From Ga0077527 sp050250695 (GTDB taxonomy: Bacteria > Pseudomonadota > Gammaproteobacteria > Burkholderiales > SG8-41), in assembly GCA_050250695.1 (NCBI GenBank), contig JBFWOE010000013.1:1-38579 (forward strand): a DNA stretch of 38,579 bases. The letters run 5' to 3'. A program made the translations under genes and the position numbers. Shown in pieces: positions 22,934 through 31,802 of the stretch. How positions within the stretch are numbered: the first letter of the stretch is position 1; every line of letters starts with the position of its first letter. A model generated the notes under the pieces. The model saw only the letters and a program-made list of their open reading frames with translations, searched no databases and had not been told where the DNA came from.

Positions 22934-23941
22934 GTGCGCATCGGCACTCATCAACTGAAGAACAACCTCATCGTGGCACCGATGGCGGGCGTTACCGATC
23001 GTCCGTTTCGCCAGTTGTGCAAGAAGATGGGCGCCGGCATGGCCGTATCCGAGATGGTGGCAAGCAATTCCCTGCTGTGGGGCTCGGAAAAAACGCGGCG
23101 CCGTGCCAACCACGAAGGCGAGGTTGATCCGATTTCGGTGCAGATTGCCGGCGCCGACCCGCAGATGCTCGCCGATGCCGCGCGCTACAATGTCGACCAG
23201 GGCGCCCAGATCATCGACATCAACATGGGCTGCCCGGCAAAAAAAGTGTGCAATGTCATGGCCGGCTCGGCGCTGCTCAAGGATGAACCGCTGGTCGCGC
23301 GCATACTCGAGGCCGTGGTCGGCGCGGTTGATGTGCCGGTCACCCTCAAGATCCGGACCGGCTGGGATCGCGAACACCGCAATGCGAGGATGGTGGCCCG
23401 TATCGCCGAGAGTGCGGGCATCCAGGCCCTTGCTATACACGGTCGCACCCGGGCCTGCGGCTACAGCGGCGATGCCGAGTACGACACCATTGCTGCAGTC
23501 AAGGCCGAGATCGGCATTCCGGTGATTGCCAACGGCGACATCACCACGCCTGAGCGCGTCAAGCGGGTGCTGGAATACACGGGAGCGGATGCCGTGATGA
23601 TCGGCCGCGCGGCGCAGGGACGACCCTGGATGTTCCGTGAAATTACCCATTTTCTCGAAACCGGCAGCCATTTGCCGCCGCCCGAAGTCGGGGAAATCCA
23701 CCGCGTGCTGGTGGCGCACCTTCACGACCTCTACGGTTTCTACGGCGAGCACACCGGCGTGCGCGTCGCGCGCAAGCACATATCCTGGTACACCAAGGGG
23801 CTGGCCGGCTCGGCGGCATTCCGTCACGCGATGAACCAGCTGCAGACCTGCGCAGAGCAGCTTGCAGCCGTCGACGAATTTTTTGCGGAACTGTTGGATC
23901 TGGGCGAACGCCTGAATTATGTGGAGGAACTGGCGGCATGA
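22934..23941 (+). CDS. dusB: tRNA-dihydrouridine synthase B
   Basis: This 335-residue FMN enzyme reduces a D-loop uridine of tRNA. Marks are the start MRIGTHQLKNNLIVAPMAGVTDRP split across the FMN site, VSEMVAS, QIAGADPQMLADAA, DINMGCPAKKVC with the catalytic Cys, KIRTGWD, IHGRTR, IPVIANGDITTP and GADAVMIGRAAQGRPW. The GTG at 22934 is chosen because it reproduces the N-terminus of E. coli DusB. Its stop overlaps the fis start by 4 nt (ATGA). The dusB-fis operon is widespread in beta- and gammaproteobacteria and is growth-rate regulated in E. coli. Confidence 0.96.
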   Translation: MRIGTHQLKNNLIVAPMAGVTDRPFRQLCKKMGAGMAVSEMVASNSLLWGSEKTRRRANHEGEVDPISVQIAGADPQMLADAARYNVDQGAQIIDINMGCPAKKVCNVMAGSALLKDEPLVARILEAVVGAVDVPVTLKIRTGWDREHRNARMVARIAESAGIQALAIHGRTRACGYSGDAEYDTIAAVKAEIGIPVIANGDITTPERVKRVLEYTGADAVMIGRAAQGRPWMFREITHFLETGSHLPPPEVGEIHRVLVAHLHDLYGFYGEHTGVRVARKHISWYTKGLAGSAAFRHAMNQLQTCAEQLAAVDEFFAELLDLGERLNYVEELAA

Positions 23942-24177
23942 TGAATGAAACCGAAATGGCCCGCGTGGTGCGCCGGGCGATCGACGGCTACTTCCGCGAT
24001 CTTGACGGGGAAAAGGCCTGCGGCGTATACGACATGGTCATTGGCAGCGTGGAAAAGCCGCTGCTGGAATCGGTGTTGCACAAGGTGCGGGGAAACCAGT
24101 CCCACGCAGCCGCCATGCTGGGCATCAACCGCAACACGCTGCGCAAGAAAATCAAGACCTACAACATCAAGTTCTGA
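23938..24177 (+). CDS. fis: Fis-family nucleoid DNA-binding protein
   Basis: The 79-residue protein is shorter than E. coli Fis (98). It keeps the dimer helices (KPLLESVLHKVRGN) and the C-terminal helix-turn-helix NQSHAAAMLGINRNTLRKKI. The N-terminal beta-hairpin arm that contacts Hin/Gin invertases in enteric Fis appears reduced. It should bend DNA and modulate rRNA and other promoters. Two ATGs stand in tandem at 23938 and 23941; the first overlaps the dusB stop. A GC-rich hairpin follows directly after the stop. Confidence 0.95.
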   Translation: MMNETEMARVVRRAIDGYFRDLDGEKACGVYDMVIGSVEKPLLESVLHKVRGNQSHAAAMLGINRNTLRKKIKTYNIKF

Positions 24178-24192
24178 CCGGGCACCGCCCGG
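24178..24192 (+). other. GC-rich hairpin directly after fis
   Basis: CCGGGC-ACC-GCCCGG forms a 6-bp stem with a 3-nt loop beginning at the first base after the fis stop. There is no T run, so it is more likely an mRNA 3'-end stabiliser or a weak Rho-assisted stop than an intrinsic terminator. purH starts 36 nt later. Confidence 0.4.
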
Positions 24193-24228
24193 CAGCGCTC
24201 CGTCGCCAGCGCCTACCGACCCGCAGCC

Positions 24229-25824
24229 ATGGCCATCATCAAACAGGCATTGATCAGCGTTTCCGACAAGGCGGGCATCGTCGAATTCGCGCGCGGGCTC
24301 TGCGCTTTCGGCGTGACGCTGCTGTCGACCGGCGGCACAGCAAAATTGCTGCGCGATGCAGGTCTGGCCGTGACCGAGGTTGCCGATTACACCGGTTTTC
24401 CGGAAATGCTCGATGGCCGGGTCAAGACCCTGCACCCCAAAATTCACGGGGGCCTGCTTGCACGCAGGGAAAATGCGGAACACATGCAGGCACTCGGCGC
24501 TGCGCAGATCCCGATGATCGACCTGCTGGTGGTCAATCTCTATCCGTTTGAGGCGACAGTGGCAAAACTGGGATGCAGCCTCGAGGAGGCGGTTGAAAAT
24601 ATCGACATCGGCGGACCGGCAATGGTGCGTTCTGCCGCCAAGAATTGGCAAAGCGTCAGTGTGGTGACCGACCCGTCGCAGTATGGCGCAGTGCTTGACG
24701 AGATGCAGCGCACCGGCGGCGCACTTTCGGACAGCACGCGTTTTGCCTTGTCTGTCGCGGCGTTCAACCGCATATCGAATTACGATGGCGCAATCAGCGA
24801 TTACCTCTCTTCACTGCAGAAAGACGGTACGCGCAGCGAGTTTCCGGCACAGGCCAATGGCCGTTTTGTGAAGATACAGGACCTGCGCTACGGTGAGAAT
24901 CCGCATCAGTTTGCCGCGCTGTACAGGGATCTTTATCCGGCACCGGGCTCTTTGGTCACGGCCAGGCAATTGCAGGGCAAGGAGCTGTCCTATAACAATC
25001 TTGCCGATGCCGATGCGGCATGGGAGTGTGTCAAGAGTTTCGGGCAACCGGCCTGTGTCATCGTCAAACATGCCAATCCCTGCGGGGTGGCCGTGGGGGC
25101 GGATTGTGCGGAAGCCTATGCAAAGGCGTTCTCGACCGATCCGACATCCGCCTTCGGCGGAATCATTGCCTTCAATCGTCCGCTGGACCGAGGCGCCGCG
25201 GAAGCGGTCGGCAAGCAGTTTGTCGAAGTTCTGATTGCGCCGTCCTATGCGGCAGGGGCCCTCGACATTCTGGCGTCCAAAACCAATGTCAGGGTTTTGG
25301 AGGTATCCCTCGACGGCGTAAAGCAGGATGGAAAAAGCAGCTGGGAGCGCGGGCGCAATGCTTACGACACCAAGCGCATCGGCTCGGGCCTGCTGATCCA
25401 GTCGGCGGACAACAAGGATGTTTCAGAGGATGATCTGAAAGTGGTTTCAAGGGTGAAGCCGACAGCGCGGCAAATGACCGATCTGCTGTTTGCATGGCGT
25501 GTGGCCAAATTCGTGAAATCGAACGCGATCGTATTCTGCGGGGACGGGAAAACGCTGGGCGTGGGCGCCGGACAGATGAGCCGCATCGATTCGGCGCGCA
25601 TTGCCTCGATCAAGGCGGAAAACGCCGGCCTTGAGCTGAAAGGCTCGGTGGTGGCCTCTGATGCTTTTTTCCCGTTTCGTGATGGCGTCGACGTGGTGGT
25701 CAAGGCGGGTGCGGTGGCGATCATCCAGCCAGGCGGCAGCGTGCGCGACGAAGAGGTCATTGCTGCAGCCGACGAGCACGGCATTGCGATGGTGTTCACC
25801 GGATTCCGGCATTTCCGCCACTGA
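24229..25824 (+). CDS. purH: Bifunctional AICAR transformylase/IMP cyclohydrolase
   Basis: The 531-residue protein carries the last two steps of IMP synthesis. Residues 1-200 are the IMP cyclohydrolase (MGS-like) domain (ALISVSDKAGIVEFARGL, LLSTGGTAKLLRDAG, GRVKTLHPKIHGGLL). The AICAR transformylase follows, with LRYGENPHQFAALY, VKHANPCGVAVG, STDPTSAFGGIIAFNRP and KSNAIVFCGDGKTLGVGAGQMSR in separate stretches. Length and order are standard. Its stop shares one base with the purD start (TGATG), so translation is coupled. Confidence 0.98.
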   Translation: MAIIKQALISVSDKAGIVEFARGLCAFGVTLLSTGGTAKLLRDAGLAVTEVADYTGFPEMLDGRVKTLHPKIHGGLLARRENAEHMQALGAAQIPMIDLLVVNLYPFEATVAKLGCSLEEAVENIDIGGPAMVRSAAKNWQSVSVVTDPSQYGAVLDEMQRTGGALSDSTRFALSVAAFNRISNYDGAISDYLSSLQKDGTRSEFPAQANGRFVKIQDLRYGENPHQFAALYRDLYPAPGSLVTARQLQGKELSYNNLADADAAWECVKSFGQPACVIVKHANPCGVAVGADCAEAYAKAFSTDPTSAFGGIIAFNRPLDRGAAEAVGKQFVEVLIAPSYAAGALDILASKTNVRVLEVSLDGVKQDGKSSWERGRNAYDTKRIGSGLLIQSADNKDVSEDDLKVVSRVKPTARQMTDLLFAWRVAKFVKSNAIVFCGDGKTLGVGAGQMSRIDSARIASIKAENAGLELKGSVVASDAFFPFRDGVDVVVKAGAVAIIQPGGSVRDEEVIAAADEHGIAMVFTGFRHFRH

Positions 25825-27101
25825 TGAAAATACTCGTCATCGGCGGCGGTGGCCGCGAGCATGCGCTGGCCTGGAAGCTGGCGCAGTCGCCGCGGGTGCA
25901 GATGGTGTACGTGGCTCCGGGTAATGCCGGCAGCGCGCGCGAAGACGGCGTGCAAAACGTGACACTCGGAGACCATCATCAAGTTATTGATTTTATTTAT
26001 AAAAATGATATTGCGCTGACCGTGGTGGGTCCCGAAGCACCGCTGGCTGCGGGGCTGGTGGATGCGGTCAGGGCCGCGGGCCGACGCATATTCGGTCCGA
26101 CACAACAGGCGGCACAGCTGGAGAGTTCGAAGGATTTTGCCAAGCAGTTCATGGTGCGCCACCGGATTTCGACGGCGAAACATGCGACCTTCACCGATGC
26201 CGCCGCGGCGCATGCCTACATTGACCGCGAGGGCGCGCCGATCGTCATCAAGGCTGACGGCCTTGCGGCCGGCAAGGGCGTGGTAGTGGCGATGAGCGCC
26301 GATGAAGCGCATGCCGCGGTCGACATGATGCTGGTCGGCAACCGGATGGGCAATGCCGGCGCGAGGGTGGTGATCGAAGAGTTTCTCGAGGGCGAGGAAG
26401 CCAGCTTCATCGTGCTTGCCGACGGCCGTCATGCGCTGGCGCTGGCGAGCAGCCAGGATCACAAGCGGCTGAAGGACGCTGACCAGGGCCCCAACACCGG
26501 CGGCATGGGCGCCTATTCGCCGGCACCGGTGGTGACGCCCGAAATTCATGCGCGGGTCATGCGCGAGGTCATCCAGCCGGTGATCAACGGCATGGCTGCG
26601 GACGGCATTCCCTATACCGGTTTCCTGTATGCCGGCCTGATGATCGGCGCCGACGGCAGGATCAAGGTGCTCGAATTCAACTGCCGCATGGGCGACCCCG
26701 AAACCCAGCCGATCGTGATGCGCCTGAAAAGCGATCTGGTCGGGCTGCTGGACGCAGCCATCGACGGGAGGCTCGACAGCGTCGAGGCCGAATGGGATCC
26801 GCGGGTGGCGCTGGGCGTGGTGCTCGCGGCCGCCAATTACCCCGAAGAACCGCGCAAGGGCGACATCATTCGCGGATTGCCGGAACGGGGCGAGGATTTC
26901 CACGTATTTCATGCCGGAACGGCGCTGGCAGGCAAGGATGTGGTGACCGCGGGCGGCCGGGTATTGTGCGTGACGGCACTGGGCCACAATACCCGCACCG
27001 CGCAGCGCCGCGCCTACGAGATCGTCGACGCCATCCGCTTCGACGGCATGCAGTATCGACGCGACATCGGCCACCGCGCCACCGCGTCCGGACGCAAGTA
27101 A
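25824..27101 (+). CDS. purD: Phosphoribosylamine-glycine ligase (GAR synthetase)
   Basis: This 425-residue ATP-grasp enzyme joins glycine to phosphoribosylamine. Marks are ILVIGGGGREHALAWKL at the start, VVGPEAPLAAGLVDAVRAAG, PIVIKADGLAAGKGVVVA, EEFLEGEEASFIVLADG, DQGPNTGGMGAYSPAPV and LEFNCRMGDPETQPI. It is translationally coupled to purH. hemF follows after 29 nt and may be read from the same message. Confidence 0.98.
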   Translation: MKILVIGGGGREHALAWKLAQSPRVQMVYVAPGNAGSAREDGVQNVTLGDHHQVIDFIYKNDIALTVVGPEAPLAAGLVDAVRAAGRRIFGPTQQAAQLESSKDFAKQFMVRHRISTAKHATFTDAAAAHAYIDREGAPIVIKADGLAAGKGVVVAMSADEAHAAVDMMLVGNRMGNAGARVVIEEFLEGEEASFIVLADGRHALALASSQDHKRLKDADQGPNTGGMGAYSPAPVVTPEIHARVMREVIQPVINGMAADGIPYTGFLYAGLMIGADGRIKVLEFNCRMGDPETQPIVMRLKSDLVGLLDAAIDGRLDSVEAEWDPRVALGVVLAAANYPEEPRKGDIIRGLPERGEDFHVFHAGTALAGKDVVTAGGRVLCVTALGHNTRTAQRRAYEIVDAIRFDGMQYRRDIGHRATASGRK

Positions 27102-27130
27102 CGGGCACACGGCCGGGCCCCGGAGTTTCG

Positions 27131-28027
27131 ATGGACATCACCGCCGTAAAGTCCTACCTGGCCGGCCTGCAGCAGAGCATCGTCGATCGTCTGGAGACGC
27201 TGGACGGCGGGAGCTTCCTGCGCGATGCCTGGGAACGCCCGCAGGGTGGCGGTGGCATCACCCGGCTGATCGAAGGCGGCGCGCTGTTCGAGCGCGGCGG
27301 AGTGGGTTTTTCACATGTCTTCGGCGACAACCTGCCGCCGTCGGCATCCGCAGCGCGGCCGGAGCTGGCCGGGCGCACCTTCCAGGCCATGGGCGTATCG
27401 CTAGTGCTGCATCCGCGCAATCCCCACGTGCCTACGGTGCACATGAACGTGCGCTGTTTCGTCGCCGAAAAAGATGGAGCTCCTCCGGTGTGGTGGTTCG
27501 GCGGCGGCATGGACCTGACACCGTACTACGGTGTCGAAGAGGACGCCGTTCATTTTCACCGCACGTGCAGGGACGCGCTGGCGCCGTTCGGCGCCGACCA
27601 TCATCCGCGTTACAAGCAGTGGTGCGACCGCTATTTTTTCCTGAAGCACCGCAATGAACCGCGCGGTATCGGCGGGATTTTTTTTGACGACCTCTGTGGA
27701 CCCGATTTTGAAACCTGCTTTGCGCTGACGCGCAGCGTCGGTGATCATTTCCTGCCTGCCTATGTGCCGATCGTAGAGCGGCGGCGCGGGCTGCCGTACG
27801 GTGAGCGCGAGCGTGATTTCCAGGCCTACCGCCGCGGCCGTTACGTCGAGTTCAACCTGGTCTACGACCGCGGCACGCTGTTCGGTCTGCAGTCGGGGGG
27901 GCGCACCGAATCCATCCTGATGTCATTGCCCCCGGTCGTGCACTGGCGCTACGACTGGCACCCCGTCGCGGGCACTCCCGAGGCGAGGCTGTACAGCGAT
28001 TTTCTGACCTGCAGGGACTGGGCCTGA
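27131..28027 (+). CDS. hemF: Oxygen-dependent coproporphyrinogen III oxidase
   Basis: The 298-residue aerobic enzyme decarboxylates coproporphyrinogen III to protoporphyrinogen IX. Family marks are FGDNLPPS, TFQAMGVSLVLHPRNP, VHMNVRCF, VWWFGGGMDLTPYYG, HHPRYKQWCDRYFFLKHR, EPRGIGGIFFDDL, YVEFNLVYDRGTLFGLQSG and ESILMSLPP. The ATG at 27131 follows CCGGAG and gives the normal length. The gene converges on the kinase gene with only 8 nt between stop codons. Presence of this oxygen-using form implies growth with oxygen at least part of the time. Confidence 0.97.
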   Translation: MDITAVKSYLAGLQQSIVDRLETLDGGSFLRDAWERPQGGGGITRLIEGGALFERGGVGFSHVFGDNLPPSASAARPELAGRTFQAMGVSLVLHPRNPHVPTVHMNVRCFVAEKDGAPPVWWFGGGMDLTPYYGVEEDAVHFHRTCRDALAPFGADHHPRYKQWCDRYFFLKHRNEPRGIGGIFFDDLCGPDFETCFALTRSVGDHFLPAYVPIVERRRGLPYGERERDFQAYRRGRYVEFNLVYDRGTLFGLQSGGRTESILMSLPPVVHWRYDWHPVAGTPEARLYSDFLTCRDWA

Positions 28028-28041
28028 CGGCCCGTTCAGGC
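28022..28041. other. Inverted repeat spanning both stop codons of convergent genes
   Basis: GCCTGA (28022-28027) and TCAGGC (28036-28041) form a 6-bp dyad with an 8-nt loop. Each arm contains the stop codon of one convergent gene (hemF and the Ser/Thr kinase). It may serve as a weak bidirectional end, but with no T runs it could equally be chance. Confidence 0.3.
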
Positions 28042-29946
28042 GCCGAACCAGGATTTGATGGAGCGTATCCGCTCCTGCAATTGGCCGAGCATGGAGGCAT
28101 CACCCGTGCGCGCCGAGGCCACGCGATGCTGCTTCAGCAGTTTGGGGGTTTTGCGGAACGACTGGTAACGCGCCAGCGCCGCGTGTACATGCTGCTGCAG
28201 CAGTTTCAGATTCAGCGGCTTGGTCAGGAAGCGGAACACCTGTGCCTGGTTGATCAGGTCGATCACCAGCTCCGAATCCGAGGCTTCCGTCATCACGATG
28301 GCGAGAATTTCCGGATGGTCCTGTTTCAGCAGCTTGAAGGCCGCGAGGGATTTCTGGTCGCCGCCGCGGATGTCGGCAACAATGACAGCAATTTCCTGTT
28401 CGGCGAGTGTCGTCAGAGCGCGGTCGATGTCGGGTGCGTGCAGCACCGGGCAGACGTTGCTGATCAGCTCCGCTGCGGCGCGGAACACGCTCTGGTCCTG
28501 GTCGATGACCAGGATGCCGCTGCTGATTTTTTCAGGCACGATGACCGGCGCTGTCGCCATGTCGGCGAGCTCCAGCGCGATCGCGGCGGCTTCGGCGATG
28601 GTTTTCTGGATGTCCGCGTTATCCCAGGGCTTGCTGATGAAACGGAACACTTCGCCGTCGTTGATCGAACCGACGATGGAGGCCAGATCGGAATACCCGG
28701 TCAGCAGTATCCGTACCGTGTGCGGCGCGAAATCCCGGACCTGGCGCAGGAATTCGACTCCCGTCATTTCCGGCATGCGCTGGTCGCTGATGATCACGTG
28801 CGGCCGGAACCGTTTCAGGAATTCCATCGCCTCGGGACCGCTGCTGGCGGTGAACACGTTGTAATGGGCGCGGAAGATCGAGCGCAAAGCGTTGAGGATG
28901 CGCTCCTCATCGTCGACAAACAGGATCTTCGCCTTTTTGCCGCCAGTATCAAATGCCGATGCAACCGGAGAGACGGGTTCCGCATCGGGCGGCGGCTTGG
29001 TGGACGCCGCCGAATTCCGCCCGGCAATCAGGCGCGCCGCCATCATCAGTTTGGGGTCCAGTTTCTGGGTCGTGGCGTCCTCGGTGGTATCAGCCGCCGC
29101 CGGCTTGGCAGCGCGCAGGCTGGCGGCGATACCCTGCACAAAGGCGAGAGCGAACTCGCGCGCGCTCTGGAAGCGGTCTTCGCGTTTTTTCGCAAGCGCC
29201 TTGTGCGTTGCCCAGTCGAGCTGCACGGAAATCAGCGGGTTGGAATCCGATGGGTTGGGCGGACGTTCGCCGATGACCTGGCGCATGATTTCGACATTGC
29301 TGCCGGTGAACGGCTTGCGGCCAGCCAGCAGTTCGTAGGCGATGACGCCGGCGGCGTAAATGTCGGTGCGCGCATCGGGTTCGTCGCCGGTGAACTGTTC
29401 CGGAGACATGTATCCCGGCGAACCCATGATTTCGCCAACCTGGGTCAATGACGACGTATCGATGTGGGCAATGCCGAAGTCGCTGATCTTGATCCGCCCG
29501 TCATCGTTGATCAGGATGTTGGACGGCTTGACGTCACGGTGAACCACGCCCTGGGCGTGGGCATAACCCAGGCCGTCGAGCAGCTGTCGGATGATTTCCC
29601 CGATTTCGGAAAGTTCGAACTTTGCCTTGTTCTGCAGGTGCTCGTAGAGCGACTTGCCGTTCACCAGCTCCATCACGATGTAGGCGATCTCCTCGTCTTC
29701 ACCGTAATCGAAGATCGCTGCAATGCGCGGATGGGTCAGCCGGCCCACGGCCTGTGCTTCGTGCCGGAATCGCGCGATTGCATATTTCAGTTCGGAAGGC
29801 TCCATCGCCGACTTGGTGATGGTCTTGATCGCGACCTGGCGGTGAATCGCCGGATCGAAAGCCTTGTAGACGACGCCCATGCCGCCGCGGCCGAGGATGC
29901 CCTGCACCTCGTATTTGCCGATTTTTTTCGGATATGCGGTGCTCAT
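28036..29946 (-). CDS. Ser/Thr protein kinase fused to two receiver domains
   Basis: The 636-residue cytoplasmic protein starts with a Hanks-type kinase (about residues 10-270): Gly loop GRGGMG (19-24), Lys41 (VAIK), catalytic HRDVKPSN with Asp138, DFG at 156-158 and GSPGYMSPEQ. A flexible Ala/Pro linker follows. Receiver 1 (about 339-460) has Asp345/Asp346, phosphoacceptor Asp388 (SDQRMPEMTG), Thr416 and Lys439. Receiver 2 (about 477-595) keeps Asp525, Thr553 and Lys576, but the second acidic residue is Gln483 (IDQD). No transmembrane or PASTA segment is seen. Its start overlaps the upstream histidine kinase gene by 4 nt (ATGA), so that kinase is the natural donor for the receivers. Ser/Thr targets are unknown. 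Confidence 0.93.
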   Translation of the reverse strand: MSTAYPKKIGKYEVQGILGRGGMGVVYKAFDPAIHRQVAIKTITKSAMEPSELKYAIARFRHEAQAVGRLTHPRIAAIFDYGEDEEIAYIVMELVNGKSLYEHLQNKAKFELSEIGEIIRQLLDGLGYAHAQGVVHRDVKPSNILINDDGRIKISDFGIAHIDTSSLTQVGEIMGSPGYMSPEQFTGDEPDARTDIYAAGVIAYELLAGRKPFTGSNVEIMRQVIGERPPNPSDSNPLISVQLDWATHKALAKKREDRFQSAREFALAFVQGIAASLRAAKPAAADTTEDATTQKLDPKLMMAARLIAGRNSAASTKPPPDAEPVSPVASAFDTGGKKAKILFVDDEERILNALRSIFRAHYNVFTASSGPEAMEFLKRFRPHVIISDQRMPEMTGVEFLRQVRDFAPHTVRILLTGYSDLASIVGSINDGEVFRFISKPWDNADIQKTIAEAAAIALELADMATAPVIVPEKISSGILVIDQDQSVFRAAAELISNVCPVLHAPDIDRALTTLAEQEIAVIVADIRGGDQKSLAAFKLLKQDHPEILAIVMTEASDSELVIDLINQAQVFRFLTKPLNLKLLQQHVHAALARYQSFRKTPKLLKQHRVASARTGDASMLGQLQERIRSIKSWFGA

Positions 29947-31802
29947 GTCTGGTCGCTGGTTTCCGCCGTGGCCGGAGGGGTCAGCGGCAGCACGATGGTG
30001 AAACGTGTGCCGGTTCCCACCGTGGAGTCAACGCTGATCCTACCACCGTGCTGCTCGATGATCTTGTATGAAATCGACAGCCCGAGTCCGGTGCCCTTGC
30101 CGACTGCCTTGGTCGTGAAAAAGGGATCGAAAATCTTGGACATGATCTCCGGCGGGATGCCCTTGCCGTTGTCGGCTATTTCGACGGCGACATGGCCGGC
30201 GTCCTCGGCACGGGTGGTGATGGTGATTTCGCCGGAGCCCGACTCGATGGCCTGGGCTGCATTGTTGATCAGATTGAGGAATACCTGGTTGAGCTGGGAC
30301 GGCGAGCAGGTAATGGCGGGAATATTGCCGAACTGCCGTTTCACGGTGAGGTGCTTCAGCTCGTGCTTGGCGAGCATCAGCGCGCTTTCCAGGCCCTCAT
30401 TGAGGTTGAAGCTTGAAACCTTGCTGCGGTCGAGGCGGCTGAAGTTTTTCAGATTGAGCACGATTTCCGAAATCTGCTCGATGCCGTAGAGCCCGTCGGT
30501 GGCGAGCTGCCCCAGTTCGGCCAGCGCCTGCTGCTCGGCGAAACGATGGATCAGTTCGTGAACGGTCATGTACTTGGCGTGCAGCCGCTCGGGATCCGGA
30601 CTACCGTCTTCCATCAGCCGCAGCAGCTTGTTGGTTTCAACCACCAGTTTTTTCACTTCCGGAAGCTTGCCGGCAACCGAACCCAGGCTGTTTTTTACAT
30701 AGGCCAGCGGCGTGTTGATTTCGTGAGCGATGCCGGCAACCATCTGGCCCAGCGATGACATCTTTTCGGTCTGGATCAACTGTGACTCCGATTCCTTCAA
30801 CTGCCGCAGCGCGTCCGAGAGTTCGCGGGTGCGCTCCTCCACGCGGTATTCGAGCAGCCGGTAGCTGATGGCCAGCCGCGACAGCAGCCAGCCGGTCAGC
30901 ACCAGCAGCGCGGCAGCATAGGCGATCAGGTAGATCCGGTAGCGTTCGCTGTCAGACTGGATTTCGGCGGTTTCGGCGGTGAACGCGTCGGTGAGGCTGT
31001 CGATGCGCGGCCCTGCCGAAGCCATGGAAATTTTCCGGAACAATTCATCTTCCACCGGCTTTGCGCCGAGGATCTGCTGCACGGTCGAATCGACACGCGC
31101 AAGGCCGTCGCGCAGTGCCGGAGGTGCGCCGTTGCCGGCCTTGCGCAAATCGGAGATGAAGAGTTCGACGTTTTTGCGCTGAACCGCGGTCGGTTCCGCT
31201 GCATAACGCAGAACCTGGGCAAACAGCAGCGCCGATGTGCTTTCAATGGCAACCAGTTTTTCCCGTTTCGGGTAACTCTGCCAGGCTCCCCGTACCAGCC
31301 CGGCGATTTCATTGTCGAACTCGACCATGCGCCCGAGGGCCTGTATCACTGTGCTGCTGGCGGCGCGATAGCGGGTCAGCAGCTCCGTTTTCTGTTCGAA
31401 GGCCTGGAGCAGAGCCGGCAGTCCGCGATCCAGTGCCGGACCGGGATTCTCCGCCGCGGACTGCCTCAGCCGCCGCAGCAGCTCAGGCGCCCGCACGCCC
31501 TGGGGGCTGGGTGGGCGCATCTTGCCCGTCGTGCCTTCGGCCCGGGTGCGCAGCACTTCCAGATCCCAGCTGCCGTCGATCTCCTTGAGTTCGCGCAGGT
31601 AACCGAGAATTTCGCCCTGCTGGCGATAGTCGACACCCTGGCTTTTCTGGTAAAGAAATCCGAGCAGTCCGACCAGCCCGATGGCGCCAAGCGCAAACAG
31701 GGGGAACCGCGCCGCATGGGGCAACCTGAGCCGCCCGGTCCGCGACCGCGCGGACGGGGCAGCCTTTTCCGGCACCTGTTGCTTATTCTCCAAGATAGGC
31801 AT
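29943..31802 (-). CDS. Membrane sensor histidine kinase with helical periplasmic domain
   Basis: The 619-residue kinase has a short cytoplasmic N-terminus, TM1 at about 34-51, a periplasmic domain at 52-290, and TM2 at about 291-311. The periplasmic part is predicted to be all helical and resembles the DAHL-type sensor (LKEIDGSWDLEVLRTR). A coiled coil (VEERTRELSDALRQLKESE) leads to the dimerisation helix with phosphoacceptor His360 (GIAHEINTPLAYVKN). The ATPase domain has the N box (NLINNAAQAI), G1 (DNGKGIPPEI), F box (FDPFFTTK) and G2 (GKGTGLGLSIS). It overlaps livF by 20 nt and the Ser/Thr kinase by 4 nt. The ligand is unknown; the transporter's substrate is the obvious guess. Confidence 0.93.
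   Translation of the reverse strand: MPILENKQQVPEKAAPSARSRTGRLRLPHAARFPLFALGAIGLVGLLGFLYQKSQGVDYRQQGEILGYLRELKEIDGSWDLEVLRTRAEGTTGKMRPPSPQGVRAPELLRRLRQSAAENPGPALDRGLPALLQAFEQKTELLTRYRAASSTVIQALGRMVEFDNEIAGLVRGAWQSYPKREKLVAIESTSALLFAQVLRYAAEPTAVQRKNVELFISDLRKAGNGAPPALRDGLARVDSTVQQILGAKPVEDELFRKISMASAGPRIDSLTDAFTAETAEIQSDSERYRIYLIAYAAALLVLTGWLLSRLAISYRLLEYRVEERTRELSDALRQLKESESQLIQTEKMSSLGQMVAGIAHEINTPLAYVKNSLGSVAGKLPEVKKLVVETNKLLRLMEDGSPDPERLHAKYMTVHELIHRFAEQQALAELGQLATDGLYGIEQISEIVLNLKNFSRLDRSKVSSFNLNEGLESALMLAKHELKHLTVKRQFGNIPAITCSPSQLNQVFLNLINNAAQAIESGSGEITITTRAEDAGHVAVEIADNGKGIPPEIMSKIFDPFFTTKAVGKGTGLGLSISYKIIEQHGGRISVDSTVGTGTRFTIVLPLTPPATAETSDQT

Noticed and set aside
22710..22958. Possible 82-residue gene in the ubiH-dusB gap
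   Set aside because: It starts at TTG with no ribosome site, runs through the proposed dusB promoter, overlaps the dusB start and resembles no family.
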